From a virus: 21,917 nt of DNA. The stretch spans positions 1 to 21,917 of the IMG/VR virus record IMGVR_UViG_3300035698_001427. One strand, given 5' to 3'. Shown one piece after another: positions 1-7,751 of the stretch. The translations under genes were made by a program, and so were the position numbers. Below the pieces are notes generated by a model, which made no database searches, had not been told where the DNA came from, and saw only the letters and a program-made list of their open reading frames with translations. How positions within the stretch are numbered: position 1 is the stretch's first letter; the number at the start of each line of letters is the position of its first letter.

Positions 1-366
1 AATCTTGCTTACAGTGGCACTCATTGACATTGTTGTGTCAAGTATGGCTGCGTGATTCTTTAATGCATCTGCAACTAATGTGCTGCCACCAAACGCTTCA
101 AAGTTTGCATCTGCTTCAACTATCTTGCCAATACTAATGGCCATAGTAGTTGCAACACCTAAGGCTCCATAAGCTTCTCTTACTTGTCCTGCACCTTCAT
201 AGAAATCGTCATCAATATAACCTTCAAGAATGTAACCATTGGTATCAGCAATTATTACACTGATAGAGGCTGTAAAAGCACTGCCCATGTTGACTTGTGC
301 TTCTACTACTATGGTATAGTAACTTGCGTCTATGTAACCTTCTTCAATGTATAATTGATCAGTCAT
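1..366 (-). CDS. Tail fibre-region protein, 3' end cut by window edge
   Basis: An open frame of 122 codons starts with ATG at 366 and runs off the left edge without a stop, so only the N-terminal part is visible. The start is supported by an AAGGG ribosome-binding site about 8 bases upstream, in the 32-base gap after the LamG gene. I do not recognise a family. The visible part holds two copies of a short motif, YIEEGYIDASYY (residues 6-17) and YILEGYIDDDFY (residues 45-56), separated by beta-prone sequence, followed by an Ala/Thr/Ser-rich stretch. Its place at the end of the tail module, after two fibre-type genes, suggests a fibre or receptor-binding component; this is inference from position. 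No signal peptide or membrane segment is seen. Confidence 0.75.
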   Translation of the reverse strand, partial: MTDQLYIEEGYIDASYYTIVVEAQVNMGSAFTASISVIIADTNGYILEGYIDDDFYEGAGQVREAYGALGVATTMAISIGKIVEADANFEAFGGSTLVADALKNHAAILDTTMSMSATVSKI

Positions 367-398
367 AAATTATCCCTTATGCGTTGTTACGATATTCA

Positions 399-2231
399 TT
401 ATGACATATCTCTAATATAAAGTTGTGGATAATTGCTGGTGGTATCATCAATTAGCGCTACAAATAACGCGCCTTGACTACTGCTAGCCCAGCAAGCCGC
501 GTTTGATTCGCTGCCAAGCCCCCAATTAGTTGTAGTAATATTAACATCAAGCACGGTTCCTTCGCTTATGCTAGTGCCATTGGCAGTAAGGGGTCTTATT
601 TGCCATCCGTTAGTGGAATGTTTGTGCATAATGTAAAGTGTGTCATTAACACGATCACTTGCTCCACAGAAGCTACTGCTCCAATTAGTTTGGTCACTAA
701 AGTTGTGTGCGCTACCATTAGATAAAGATGGTGATCCGCTTGAAGGCCAAGTAATAGTTGAAGCAAGTGCTTGAGCATTAGCTCCGCTGCGGGCTACTGT
801 AATTATTTTGTTATAGTTAATTTCAAACGGTTCAGTTCGTGCAAGCCCAGCAGTTAAAATATTAGCATTTACACTGCCTTGTGCAGTAGTCCCGGCAAAC
901 CATCCAGCGCCGTGTTCGTTACTATTACCGTTTGCACTCATCCAACGATAATCATTGTCGTTTTGATATTCAACTCCGTAAATGCCTTGATAAACGCCAT
1001 CGCCATAAGACTCAATCTGTTCGCTACTGCTTACAGTTATTGAAGTTGGTCCAACTTGCGCTATTGCTGTGCGTATACCGGCAGATCTGTAACCAACACC
1101 AAATCGTCCATTACCAAGATATGTAGTGTAACCAAATCCAGCACTTGAACTTATGTTGTTCCAATGTATAATAGAATATGTTGTACCAAGTGTTAGGTTG
1201 TCTAGATCAATCCGGTTAACATACGTGTCTAATTTAATAACTCCACTAACTCTGTATGTTACTGTGGTTACACCTACTGGATTGCCACTAGTGTCAAATC
1301 CGCATTCACCTTGTGCTTCAAATCTTTCATCAGTTGATTTAAGCGACTTAACCGTGCTTTCACTTGTGGTGCCGTCATTGTTGCGTTTAATTAAACTGCA
1401 AACAAAGTCGCCACTAGTGTTTCTCATACCAACAAAGAATACTGGTTGACCGCTTGAATCATCACCAGCATAACTTATTTTAGGTATTTGATAAGATCTT
1501 GCATTGTATGTCAAGTTACTAAAACTGTAAATTGATTCAGTGGCAAGACTACCACCAGGCACTGGCGTGATGTCATCAGTGAATACAGTTGAGCCATTAG
1601 TACCATCCATGTGCAACAACAAAACGGTGTCAGCATCATTGACAAATGGCACTGTTGAGGGTGTAAAGCCTGATATAGAATATCGTGCTATATCTGACAC
1701 ACGGAATTCATCAAGATAACCGTTCATATCTTGATCGTTTGTGTTCTTACATCCTAAAATCATACTTCCGCTAAAACTTGTAGTTTTAGTAACAGAAACT
1801 TCTAAATTACCGTCTACAAATAATCTAACTACATTGTCACTACTTCTTTGCCATACTAAGTGATACCAGGTATTTGTAGACAGTGTAGTGGTGCCAGTGG
1901 CACCACTGCCATCATAATATGCAATTTTTCCTGCACTTGTTACATAAAAGGCTTTGCCGCTCATATACATTATAGCATTTGTGCTTGTAAAACTATCTGC
2001 TCTATACCAAGACTCAACAGTAAATTCGCCTGTTCCAATGCCGTCAGCGGCGTCTACAGCATATAATCTTTGGTCTGATGCTGCAGAATTAAAGTAAGCA
2101 CTTGCACTACCAAATTTACTTTGTGTAGTTGATATACTAACGGCACTTCCAGGTGCATACAATTCTATCTTGGTCCTTGCTACACTGGCTTGAAACGCTA
2201 ACAATGTTAGTCTTGCTGCTCCTAATGGCAT
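399..2231 (-). CDS. LamG-domain tail/receptor-binding protein (610 aa)
   Basis: This is probably a host-surface-binding structural protein at the tail tip. Residues about 35-200 form a laminin-G/concanavalin-A-like jelly roll: KFGSASAYFN, then FTVESWYRAD, the core strand WYHLVWQRS, a FVDG turn and the closing GYLDEFRVSDIARY. These are hallmarks of LamG domains in marine phage structural proteins. It is followed by DTVLLLHMDGTNGSTVFTDD (201-220), a segment that often precedes a further LamG unit, but no second unit is apparent. Residues 230-610 are beta-rich with many Ser, Thr and Asn and no family I recognise. The ATG at 2231 has a strong AAGGAG site 6 bases upstream. The gene sits 9 bases after the preceding fibre gene. 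The bound ligand cannot be told from sequence. Confidence 0.85.
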   Translation of the reverse strand: MPLGAARLTLLAFQASVARTKIELYAPGSAVSISTTQSKFGSASAYFNSAASDQRLYAVDAADGIGTGEFTVESWYRADSFTSTNAIMYMSGKAFYVTSAGKIAYYDGSGATGTTTLSTNTWYHLVWQRSSDNVVRLFVDGNLEVSVTKTTSFSGSMILGCKNTNDQDMNGYLDEFRVSDIARYSISGFTPSTVPFVNDADTVLLLHMDGTNGSTVFTDDITPVPGGSLATESIYSFSNLTYNARSYQIPKISYAGDDSSGQPVFFVGMRNTSGDFVCSLIKRNNDGTTSESTVKSLKSTDERFEAQGECGFDTSGNPVGVTTVTYRVSGVIKLDTYVNRIDLDNLTLGTTYSIIHWNNISSSAGFGYTTYLGNGRFGVGYRSAGIRTAIAQVGPTSITVSSSEQIESYGDGVYQGIYGVEYQNDNDYRWMSANGNSNEHGAGWFAGTTAQGSVNANILTAGLARTEPFEINYNKIITVARSGANAQALASTITWPSSGSPSLSNGSAHNFSDQTNWSSSFCGASDRVNDTLYIMHKHSTNGWQIRPLTANGTSISEGTVLDVNITTTNWGLGSESNAACWASSSQGALFVALIDDTTSNYPQLYIRDMS

Positions 2232-2240
2232 ATTGTCTCC

Positions 2241-2831
2241 TTAGGCTACAAAGCCAGTTGCGATTGATGCCCAGTAGGTTGTGCCATCATAAAAAATACT
2301 GATTACTGACTTGGTAGTTAGTGTTTTATTGCCCCCTGCGAATACATAAGCACCTGTGCCAGTTGCTGCGCCTGTGCCACTTACTAATAAGGTAACACTT
2401 TGTCCTGCGGCTGCATCAGCAAACCCTGGTAGTGCAAGACCGCTGGTTATTGTTACTGACTGCACATTACCATTTGCTATGGTAATAGTTGGAGCATTAT
2501 TACTTCCAATACTGTAAACAATCTCAGCGTAGTCTTTAAACACTGAATTAGAAATTATATTGCCTTGAGCATCCAATGCACCACCTAGTTGTGGAGTTGT
2601 GTCTTCTACAACATTGCTGATGCCTGCTGAGGGAATCACTGGTGGTGTATATGAGAATACACCTGTGCTGTTGTTATAAGCAATAGCACCATCACCTGAT
2701 GCTGTGCCTTCTGCACCTACACTTAGGTTAGTTAGTTCTATTTTGTCAGCGTTTAGGTTAGTGAAGTTTGCATCACCTTCCGTAAAGGTTAACGCAGAAC
2801 CTTTGGTATTTCTTAATACTATTGTACTCAT
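2241..2831 (-). CDS. Tail fibre-like protein with DTTPQLGG motif (196 aa)
   Basis: The N-terminus (LRNTKGSALTFTEGDANFTNLN, split here as residues 6-17 and 18-27) is a conserved opening found in many cyanophage and other marine phage tail fibre or structural proteins. The segment ISNVVEDTTPQLGGALDAQG (71-90) is the equally common fibre motif. The C-terminal 90 residues are Gly/Thr/Ala-rich beta sequence ending in TTYWASIATGFVA, which resembles the small C-terminal modules that trimerise or cap fibres. It is short for a fibre, so it may be an adaptor or a compact fibre. The ATG at 2831 follows a strong AAAGGAG site. A hairpin lies in the short gap upstream. The role as a fibre component is a family-level inference. 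Confidence 0.8.
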   Translation of the reverse strand: MSTIVLRNTKGSALTFTEGDANFTNLNADKIELTNLSVGAEGTASGDGAIAYNNSTGVFSYTPPVIPSAGISNVVEDTTPQLGGALDAQGNIISNSVFKDYAEIVYSIGSNNAPTITIANGNVQSVTITSGLALPGFADAAAGQSVTLLVSGTGAATGTGAYVFAGGNKTLTTKSVISIFYDGTTYWASIATGFVA

Positions 2832-2854
2832 ATCAATCTCCTTTAAGTAAGATT

Positions 2855-2883
2855 AGGGTGCCTACCGTTGTTGCAGACACCCT
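2855..2883 (-). repeat. Hairpin in fibre-gene leader
   Basis: On the minus strand AGGGTGTC and GGCACCCT can pair as an 8-bp stem around a 13-base loop. One pair is a T-G (U-G in RNA) wobble on this strand but a C-A mismatch on the other, which favours the minus-strand transcript. There is no T-tract after it, so it is not a normal intrinsic terminator. It lies between the 135-aa and 196-aa genes, about 25 bases upstream of the ATG at 2831, and may shape translation or mRNA processing. Confidence 0.4.
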
Positions 2884-2892
2884 GGCTATTAA

Positions 2893-3300
2893 TTAAGCTA
2901 GGCTGATTGTTAGGTTACCGCTTGATACCTGGAATGTATCGCCATTTTCAATAGTTTTAGAAGTTGTAACCGCGCCCCAGAACAATACGTTGCCTGCTGC
3001 TGATGCGTCCATAACAGCCACGTGGGTAATTGTTCCCCAGTTGCCTGTTGCCGCAGTAAATGTTACAGTAGAGTTAGTAGCCGCTGATCCACCACTTGCT
3101 CCTGCAAATGTTACTGTTTGACGTGAATAACTGTAGCCGGAAATTTCGTCTGTCAATGTGCCGGCTTCTAAATTAGATGCCGCGTTTGTTGAATCATTTG
3201 TAAATAATCCAAGGTAAAGTGTTGTTGCTGGAGTGTAATTTGCTCCTCCTAGAACATGGTTTAGTACTGCGTTTTCTGTGTAGTTTGATGCTGCTGACAT
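2893..3300 (-). CDS. Small phage structural protein (135 aa), fibre-associated
   Basis: The true start is most likely the ATG at 3300, giving 135 aa. It has an AGGAG site 6 bases upstream, while the longer frame starting at 3342 has no such site and adds 14 unlikely residues. The protein matches a widespread small phage structural family: opening NYTENAVLNHVLGG, then LYLGLFT, a SYSRQTVTFAG strand, NWGTITHVAVMDASAAGNVLFWGAV, and a closing strand GDTFQVSSGNLTISLA. Members are encoded beside tail fibre or hub genes and are thought to be virion components; their exact place in the particle is not well defined. The protein is all-beta, has no Cys, and lies just after the hub and before the fibre gene. 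Confidence 0.8.
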   Translation of the reverse strand: MSAASNYTENAVLNHVLGGANYTPATTLYLGLFTNDSTNAASNLEAGTLTDEISGYSYSRQTVTFAGASGGSAATNSTVTFTAATGNWGTITHVAVMDASAAGNVLFWGAVTTSKTIENGDTFQVSSGNLTISLA

Positions 3301-3334
3301 AATAATCTCCTGGTTGTAGTCTGCTTTTTTAATT

Positions 3335-3352
3335 ACAGACAATGCTGTCTGT
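3335..3352. repeat. Perfect inverted repeat ACAGACA-ATGC-TGTCTGT
   Basis: Seven-base perfect arms lie around a four-base loop in the 112-base gap upstream of the 135-aa gene. On the plus strand the repeat is followed by TTTTATT, so it could act as a weak terminator against rightward transcripts. On the minus strand it would form a hairpin in the leader of the fibre genes. It could also be a protein-binding site. Confidence 0.45.
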
Positions 3353-3361
3353 TTTATTCTG

Positions 3362-3374
3362 CAATGTATTTAGC
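3362..3374 (-). promoter_or_regulatory. Candidate late-promoter-like element GCTAAATACATTG
   Basis: On the minus strand this 13-mer nearly repeats the element at 12939-12951 (TGCTAAATACAATG); the core TGCTAAATACA is identical. Both lie in front of gene groups in intergenic DNA. The core resembles the T4 late -10 consensus TATAAATA with changes at the first two positions. This is a motif match only. Confidence 0.3.
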
Positions 3375-3412
3375 AAAATCTTAAATAATCATTGAAAAAA
3401 GGTAAAAAAAGG

Positions 3413-5257
3413 TTAATATCCTCTTAATACAGTTGTTGTGCCTGTAATTCTTGTGTTAGGATATTGCGAAGGTGTGTCAAACGATGTAATTATATTTACA
3501 TCAGTTCCACTTTGTCCGCTAGTTGTGTCAACATTAACTGTTGAACCAACAACAATTGCCGCACTACTTGTTCCTGCTCCTGTAACAGTTACTGCTGAAG
3601 GTACTGCTGTGCCACCTGCACTTGCTAATGCAAATGTCATTGTGCGTACTGAACTTAAACTTTTAAGATAGTTAGTGCTTGGGTCGTAACTTCCACACCA
3701 AGCAACTGGAACTGTTACTGTCCGGCAAGTGTTGTCAGGTGCTACATATGGTGGTGCACTTTCGTCATCAGCAACACTAATATCGGCAGTAAGATCTGGT
3801 GGACTAATTGCACACGGATCTTGATAGCCAGGGTCAAGTGTAAATGTTAAACTTTGTCCGCCTGTGTATACACCGTCATTGTTTGTTGTAATATCTATTG
3901 TTGCGCCACCGCTAGTAATTGTTACTGTGCCTGACAGTGATGGACTTGTTACTTTGCTACTTGCACTTCCGCTAATTGTATACGGAACAGTTGTGCCATC
4001 AGCAATGCCGGTTGTTGCAATTGTAATTGTTGATGTGCCACCTTCTGTAGTTGCTGTTGGATTTGCTGTTACACTGTCATATGTAAATGCCTTAGGTGAT
4101 TGGATAACAACATTGCTAGAGTTTTCACCACAAGTAAATGTTAATGTTTCGTATGTTATGTCACTATCTTCTGTAAGATCAAAAGCAATTGATCCTGTTT
4201 TACTTGTTATTTGCACTACCCCGGTTAACGGAATGCTAATGTCACTTGCGTCTATGCCTGTAATTGTATATGGGTATTCATAGTCTGGAGTAACAAAGTA
4301 ACAAGACTCACACTCATCTGTAAAGTTAATTGTTACACTGCCACCTTCGCATAATGCTGTTGTACTTGCACTATGTGTTAACGGTGGTTTCTTTGTGCTA
4401 CTTAAGAATTCTGTTAACTTTTCTGCTTCCTTAACTTCATCTGCTGTAAGTGCGCCTTCTGCTGTTGGATCTCCAAACAAACTTCCAAGCAAACTGTTAA
4501 ACATCTTAGCGGCGGCATTGGCTAATAGTAAACGACCAATACTTGCACCTGCGTCAATGTCATCACTTGCTTGTGCTTCTTCGTTCATTATTTTAGGAAC
4601 AATGCCATTGCGCTTGGTTCTTAGATCTCTTGTTAGATTTGATACATATACATCTGCATCATATTCTAATGCAGTAATGCTGTAGATTATTGCACCATCA
4701 TTATCGTCTTCTTCTTCAATTTGTATTACTCTAAACAATTTATTTGTGTAGTCATACATGATAGCAGTTACATCTATTAAATCACCTGCTTTTATACCGT
4801 TTGATGTAAAGTCACTTGCAAACTGTATAATTTTATCAACACGGTTTTGTTTAAGTTCTTGAGTTGCAATAATTTGTGCTTGTACTGGATCATTAATGCA
4901 AGTAAGTTTAATGTTTAATTGGTTATCAAGTTCCTCAGCAAATCTATCAGCAGTAGGTGTTGCTAAAGTAAGATAGTCAGTTGCGTCTCTAAGATCTCTG
5001 TGTGGATATTCTATTAGAACACTGTTGTATAATACATTAACTCCACTGCCGCCAACATTAATACTACCAAGTATATTTGAGTCATCAAAACTCTTAACGC
5101 TTGCACTTGGTTCATTAACAATAACAGCCCATTGTCCTAGACTAGGATCCCAAGTAACAAAGCACCCGGCACTAGTTGCTAGGAGTTCAATGTTGTCTAA
5201 TACATTATTGCTTGTATCTATAACACCGTTTATTTCAAATTTATTCTTACTAGCCAT
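3413..5257 (-). CDS. C-terminal part of J-like central tail hub with Calx-beta-like repeats (614 aa)
   Basis: Residues 6-50 (KFEINGVIDTSNNVLDNIEL, then FVTWDPSLGQWAVIVNEP) match the middle of J-like central tail/host-specificity proteins, where this segment normally follows the N-terminal hub domain in the same polypeptide. Residues 60-225 look like the next hub region (NVLYNSVLIEYPHRDLRD, QELKQNRVDKIIQF, GIKAGDLIDVT). After a linker (225-300), residues 304-376 and 404-496 look like Calx-beta or Ig-like repeats, each opening with an EGG strand, and 510-614 may be a third. The ATG at 5257 has an AAGGA site 7 bases upstream. No N-terminal hub domain is present here; it lies in the 255-aa gene, on the other side of the 826-aa gene. 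It probably assembles at the tail tip with both. Confidence 0.8.
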   Translation of the reverse strand: MASKNKFEINGVIDTSNNVLDNIELLATSAGCFVTWDPSLGQWAVIVNEPSASVKSFDDSNILGSINVGGSGVNVLYNSVLIEYPHRDLRDATDYLTLATPTADRFAEELDNQLNIKLTCINDPVQAQIIATQELKQNRVDKIIQFASDFTSNGIKAGDLIDVTAIMYDYTNKLFRVIQIEEEDDNDGAIIYSITALEYDADVYVSNLTRDLRTKRNGIVPKIMNEEAQASDDIDAGASIGRLLLANAAAKMFNSLLGSLFGDPTAEGALTADEVKEAEKLTEFLSSTKKPPLTHSASTTALCEGGSVTINFTDECESCYFVTPDYEYPYTITGIDASDISIPLTGVVQITSKTGSIAFDLTEDSDITYETLTFTCGENSSNVVIQSPKAFTYDSVTANPTATTEGGTSTITIATTGIADGTTVPYTISGSASSKVTSPSLSGTVTITSGGATIDITTNNDGVYTGGQSLTFTLDPGYQDPCAISPPDLTADISVADDESAPPYVAPDNTCRTVTVPVAWCGSYDPSTNYLKSLSSVRTMTFALASAGGTAVPSAVTVTGAGTSSAAIVVGSTVNVDTTSGQSGTDVNIITSFDTPSQYPNTRITGTTTVLRGY

Positions 5258-5270
5258 CTGTTAATCCTTA

Positions 5271-7751
5271 TTATTGTCTACGCACAATTTGCGTTTTAGA
5301 CTCTGTATTTAATTCCGGTGTAACTACATTATAATCAAGTCTTACATTGTATAAACTATTACTTGGAGTTGTTATTGTCATTGTTTCAATATCTTGATTA
5401 ACTTGCGACTTTGTTCCGGTTATTGTTAGTTTCTTTGTTGCTAGATCAAAATCTGCAGGCTTTGGTCCATATGAATGTATTTCCCACCCGTTAACATCAT
5501 CGCCAATTAAATATTTAGTACCGTCATTGTTTAGTGTAATGGATAACCCACTTGGTCCGAAGTTAGTTGGAGTAAAACTTCTAACATAAGTTAGTGTGTG
5601 TGTTGACTGATCAAAACTGTGTTCTTCAATTATTTCGTTTCCAAGACTGCGAATTAACACTGTTGATCCGTCATCACTTATTCGCATTTGGTATCCAAAC
5701 CTAGCATTATTTTCAGGCACCTGTGCTACAATTTGTGTAGATGAGCCCCATGAGCCACCGCTGTAATTGTATTGAAGTATTGCTCCGTCCTCAGTATATG
5801 ACACGTCTTTTCTTTCGTTAAATTGCCATAGTGTATTACTGTCTGCAGATAATAACACACTGCCTTGACCTACATTATTTGGTAGAGCTGGAATTGTATG
5901 TTCATAAGCCCAACTTGCACCGTTACGTTTGTAAATTTTTGTGTACCCATAACTACTAATGCCATCGTAATACGATGTTAGTGCAAATCTATTTCCGTTA
6001 GCAGAAACAGTTATGTCTTTCCATTGGTCAAACAGTACAGAACTGCCGTTAAATGTATTATCAACATTTACTACTGCAATGCGACTATAACTGCCACTAC
6101 CTGTTCTGGTCCACATCTCAGCAGTCATTTCATATGATCTATCCACGCCGTCTCCTCCGCTTCCGCCGCTACCAGCCTGGTTTACATGATTTGCAATTAC
6201 TAGTAGATCACCGTCTTCACTACTGTCCATCCTCCATCCAAACAAACCAGTATACCTGCCACTGCTATCTTGCCAACTAGTTTGACCAACTAGTGTTTGA
6301 TCTAAACTCCAAGTATTTAGTACAATATTTTTTTTGTATATGTAAACTCGTCCTGCACTATTTTCGGCACTGGGTGCGCCAATTATTAATGTGTTGTCAT
6401 CTGCAAATCTAATATTTTGACCAAAAGAGCTGCCTGCTGAACCAGTCAAGGTGTGTGTTTTAATCCAAGCACCGCTTTGTAAATTCCATATATCTACTTT
6501 ACCTTGGACATAACCGTTTACTAAATTAAACTGCCAACCAACTGCCACAAAGTCACTTGTGCTATTAAACACAAAACACGAGCCCTCACCCTCATCTTCT
6601 TCTCTAGAGTATAGTAGATCGCTAAAGGATTGATCTTCTCCCCATCTAATGATACCAGTAGTGGACATATTTGTTATTTGTGAAGGAGTAGTAGGAGTAG
6701 CTGTGTAAACATAATTTCCAGCGTTTATATAATCTGGATCTAATATGTTTGGAGCAACTGTGCCAAACACTGTTGGTACTCCTGGAGAATGGTATGCTAT
6801 TCCTCGTTGCTCAGACAAATAATCTATGTTTGAACAGTTGGCAGTATGTGTTGCCTGGTAAGCTCTATTTGTTAATTCTGTTGCGGTAGAAGTTGCTACA
6901 TAAGTTAACACAAAGTCTTCTTTTACTGACAAGTTAATCATTGACATATTATTAAGATGATAATTAACTTGTGTAAACGTTCCGCTAATTGTTAATACTT
7001 TAGTGGTGTTATTAAATCCAACACTGCCGCCACTAACTGTACTTGCTAATGTATCAATTATATTAATATTACTCGGAGTTACGGTTACTGTCCATGTTTC
7101 AGAATCTGTGTTTTCATAAATTAACTGCGGAGCACCTGTGATTTGATTGGTAGCATTTGCAAGCCAATCAACAGTAGTTGTGTCTGTAAATCCGCTTCTT
7201 GTTAATATTGCTTGATTAATAGTAAATGCACCTGTAAATGCTTGCTGTATCCCTGTAATTTTATTTGCGGTGATTGTACACAAAGATGTTGTTTCCATAA
7301 GTGAATCAGGAACAAACACTCCTATAGTCCATTGTTCTTGTAGATTTGATTGAGTATCAGTATCATATACAATTGATGGATTGTAATACACACTGCCAGC
7401 AAATCCAGCAGTTAGTGTTATTAATGGACTTTTAACAGCGTCCCAATCACTTACACTGTCTATACCGTAGAATGTATAAGTGTTTCCGCTTCTTATTAAT
7501 GTTACACCGGCAGGTAAAGACGGTAGAGTTACAGTGGCATATGTACTACCTACTTCAATTTGGTAGCGTATATTTGGATTGCCAATTATTTCAATTATGT
7601 TAATGCCTACAATAACATTGAACGACAGCGAAGTATCTGTAAACGTCTGATCTTTTGCTCTTGGTCTATCAAATATAACATTTGAAGGACGGTTGTCTGT
7701 AAACGACACAACTGTGTCACTTATTCCATTTAAGTAACTTAGACTATTCAT
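5271..7751 (-). CDS. Predicted beta-propeller tail-tip protein inserted in the hub locus (826 aa)
   Basis: I see no standard family over the full length. Residues 1-20 (MNSLSYLNGISDTVVSFTDN) read like the natural continuation of the 255-aa hub fragment. Residues 30-300 are beta-sandwich sequence. Residues about 380-762 hold FG-GAP-like blades: SSFGQNIRFADDNTLIIGAP with GRVYIYKK, GLFGWRMDSSEDGDLLVIA, ITVSANGNRFALTSYYDG, RFGYQMRISDDGSTVLIRS, and LSITLNNDGTKYLIGD. A repeat unit flanks the propeller: KVLTISGTFTQVNYHLNNMS at 251-270 and KKLTITGTKSQVNQDIETMT at 773-792; 92-112 may be a diverged third copy. The ATG overlaps the upstream stop as ATGA and has its own GGGGAG site. A receptor-binding role is inferred from fold type and position. 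Confidence 0.7.
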   Translation of the reverse strand: MNSLSYLNGISDTVVSFTDNRPSNVIFDRPRAKDQTFTDTSLSFNVIVGINIIEIIGNPNIRYQIEVGSTYATVTLPSLPAGVTLIRSGNTYTFYGIDSVSDWDAVKSPLITLTAGFAGSVYYNPSIVYDTDTQSNLQEQWTIGVFVPDSLMETTSLCTITANKITGIQQAFTGAFTINQAILTRSGFTDTTTVDWLANATNQITGAPQLIYENTDSETWTVTVTPSNINIIDTLASTVSGGSVGFNNTTKVLTISGTFTQVNYHLNNMSMINLSVKEDFVLTYVATSTATELTNRAYQATHTANCSNIDYLSEQRGIAYHSPGVPTVFGTVAPNILDPDYINAGNYVYTATPTTPSQITNMSTTGIIRWGEDQSFSDLLYSREEDEGEGSCFVFNSTSDFVAVGWQFNLVNGYVQGKVDIWNLQSGAWIKTHTLTGSAGSSFGQNIRFADDNTLIIGAPSAENSAGRVYIYKKNIVLNTWSLDQTLVGQTSWQDSSGRYTGLFGWRMDSSEDGDLLVIANHVNQAGSGGSGGDGVDRSYEMTAEMWTRTGSGSYSRIAVVNVDNTFNGSSVLFDQWKDITVSANGNRFALTSYYDGISSYGYTKIYKRNGASWAYEHTIPALPNNVGQGSVLLSADSNTLWQFNERKDVSYTEDGAILQYNYSGGSWGSSTQIVAQVPENNARFGYQMRISDDGSTVLIRSLGNEIIEEHSFDQSTHTLTYVRSFTPTNFGPSGLSITLNNDGTKYLIGDDVNGWEIHSYGPKPADFDLATKKLTITGTKSQVNQDIETMTITTPSNSLYNVRLDYNVVTPELNTESKTQIVRRQ

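Noticed and set aside
2893-3342. 149-aa start for the small structural protein at 3342
   Set aside because: The ATG at 3300 has an AGGAG site at ideal distance and begins with the conserved NYTENAVLNH region; the extra 14 residues look like translated leader.
3335-3357. Rightward rho-independent terminator
   Set aside because: The hairpin is followed by TTTTATT on the plus strand, but the stem is AT-rich and no plus-strand gene exists to terminate; kept only as an inverted repeat.
3864-4283. Open frames on the plus strand, such as 3864-4283, 8193-8534, 8849-9265 and 9291-9758
   Set aside because: They lie antisense inside well-supported minus-strand structural genes, have low-complexity hydrophobic translations typical of antisense of Ser/Thr/Ala-rich proteins, and show no ribosome-binding sites or family motifs.
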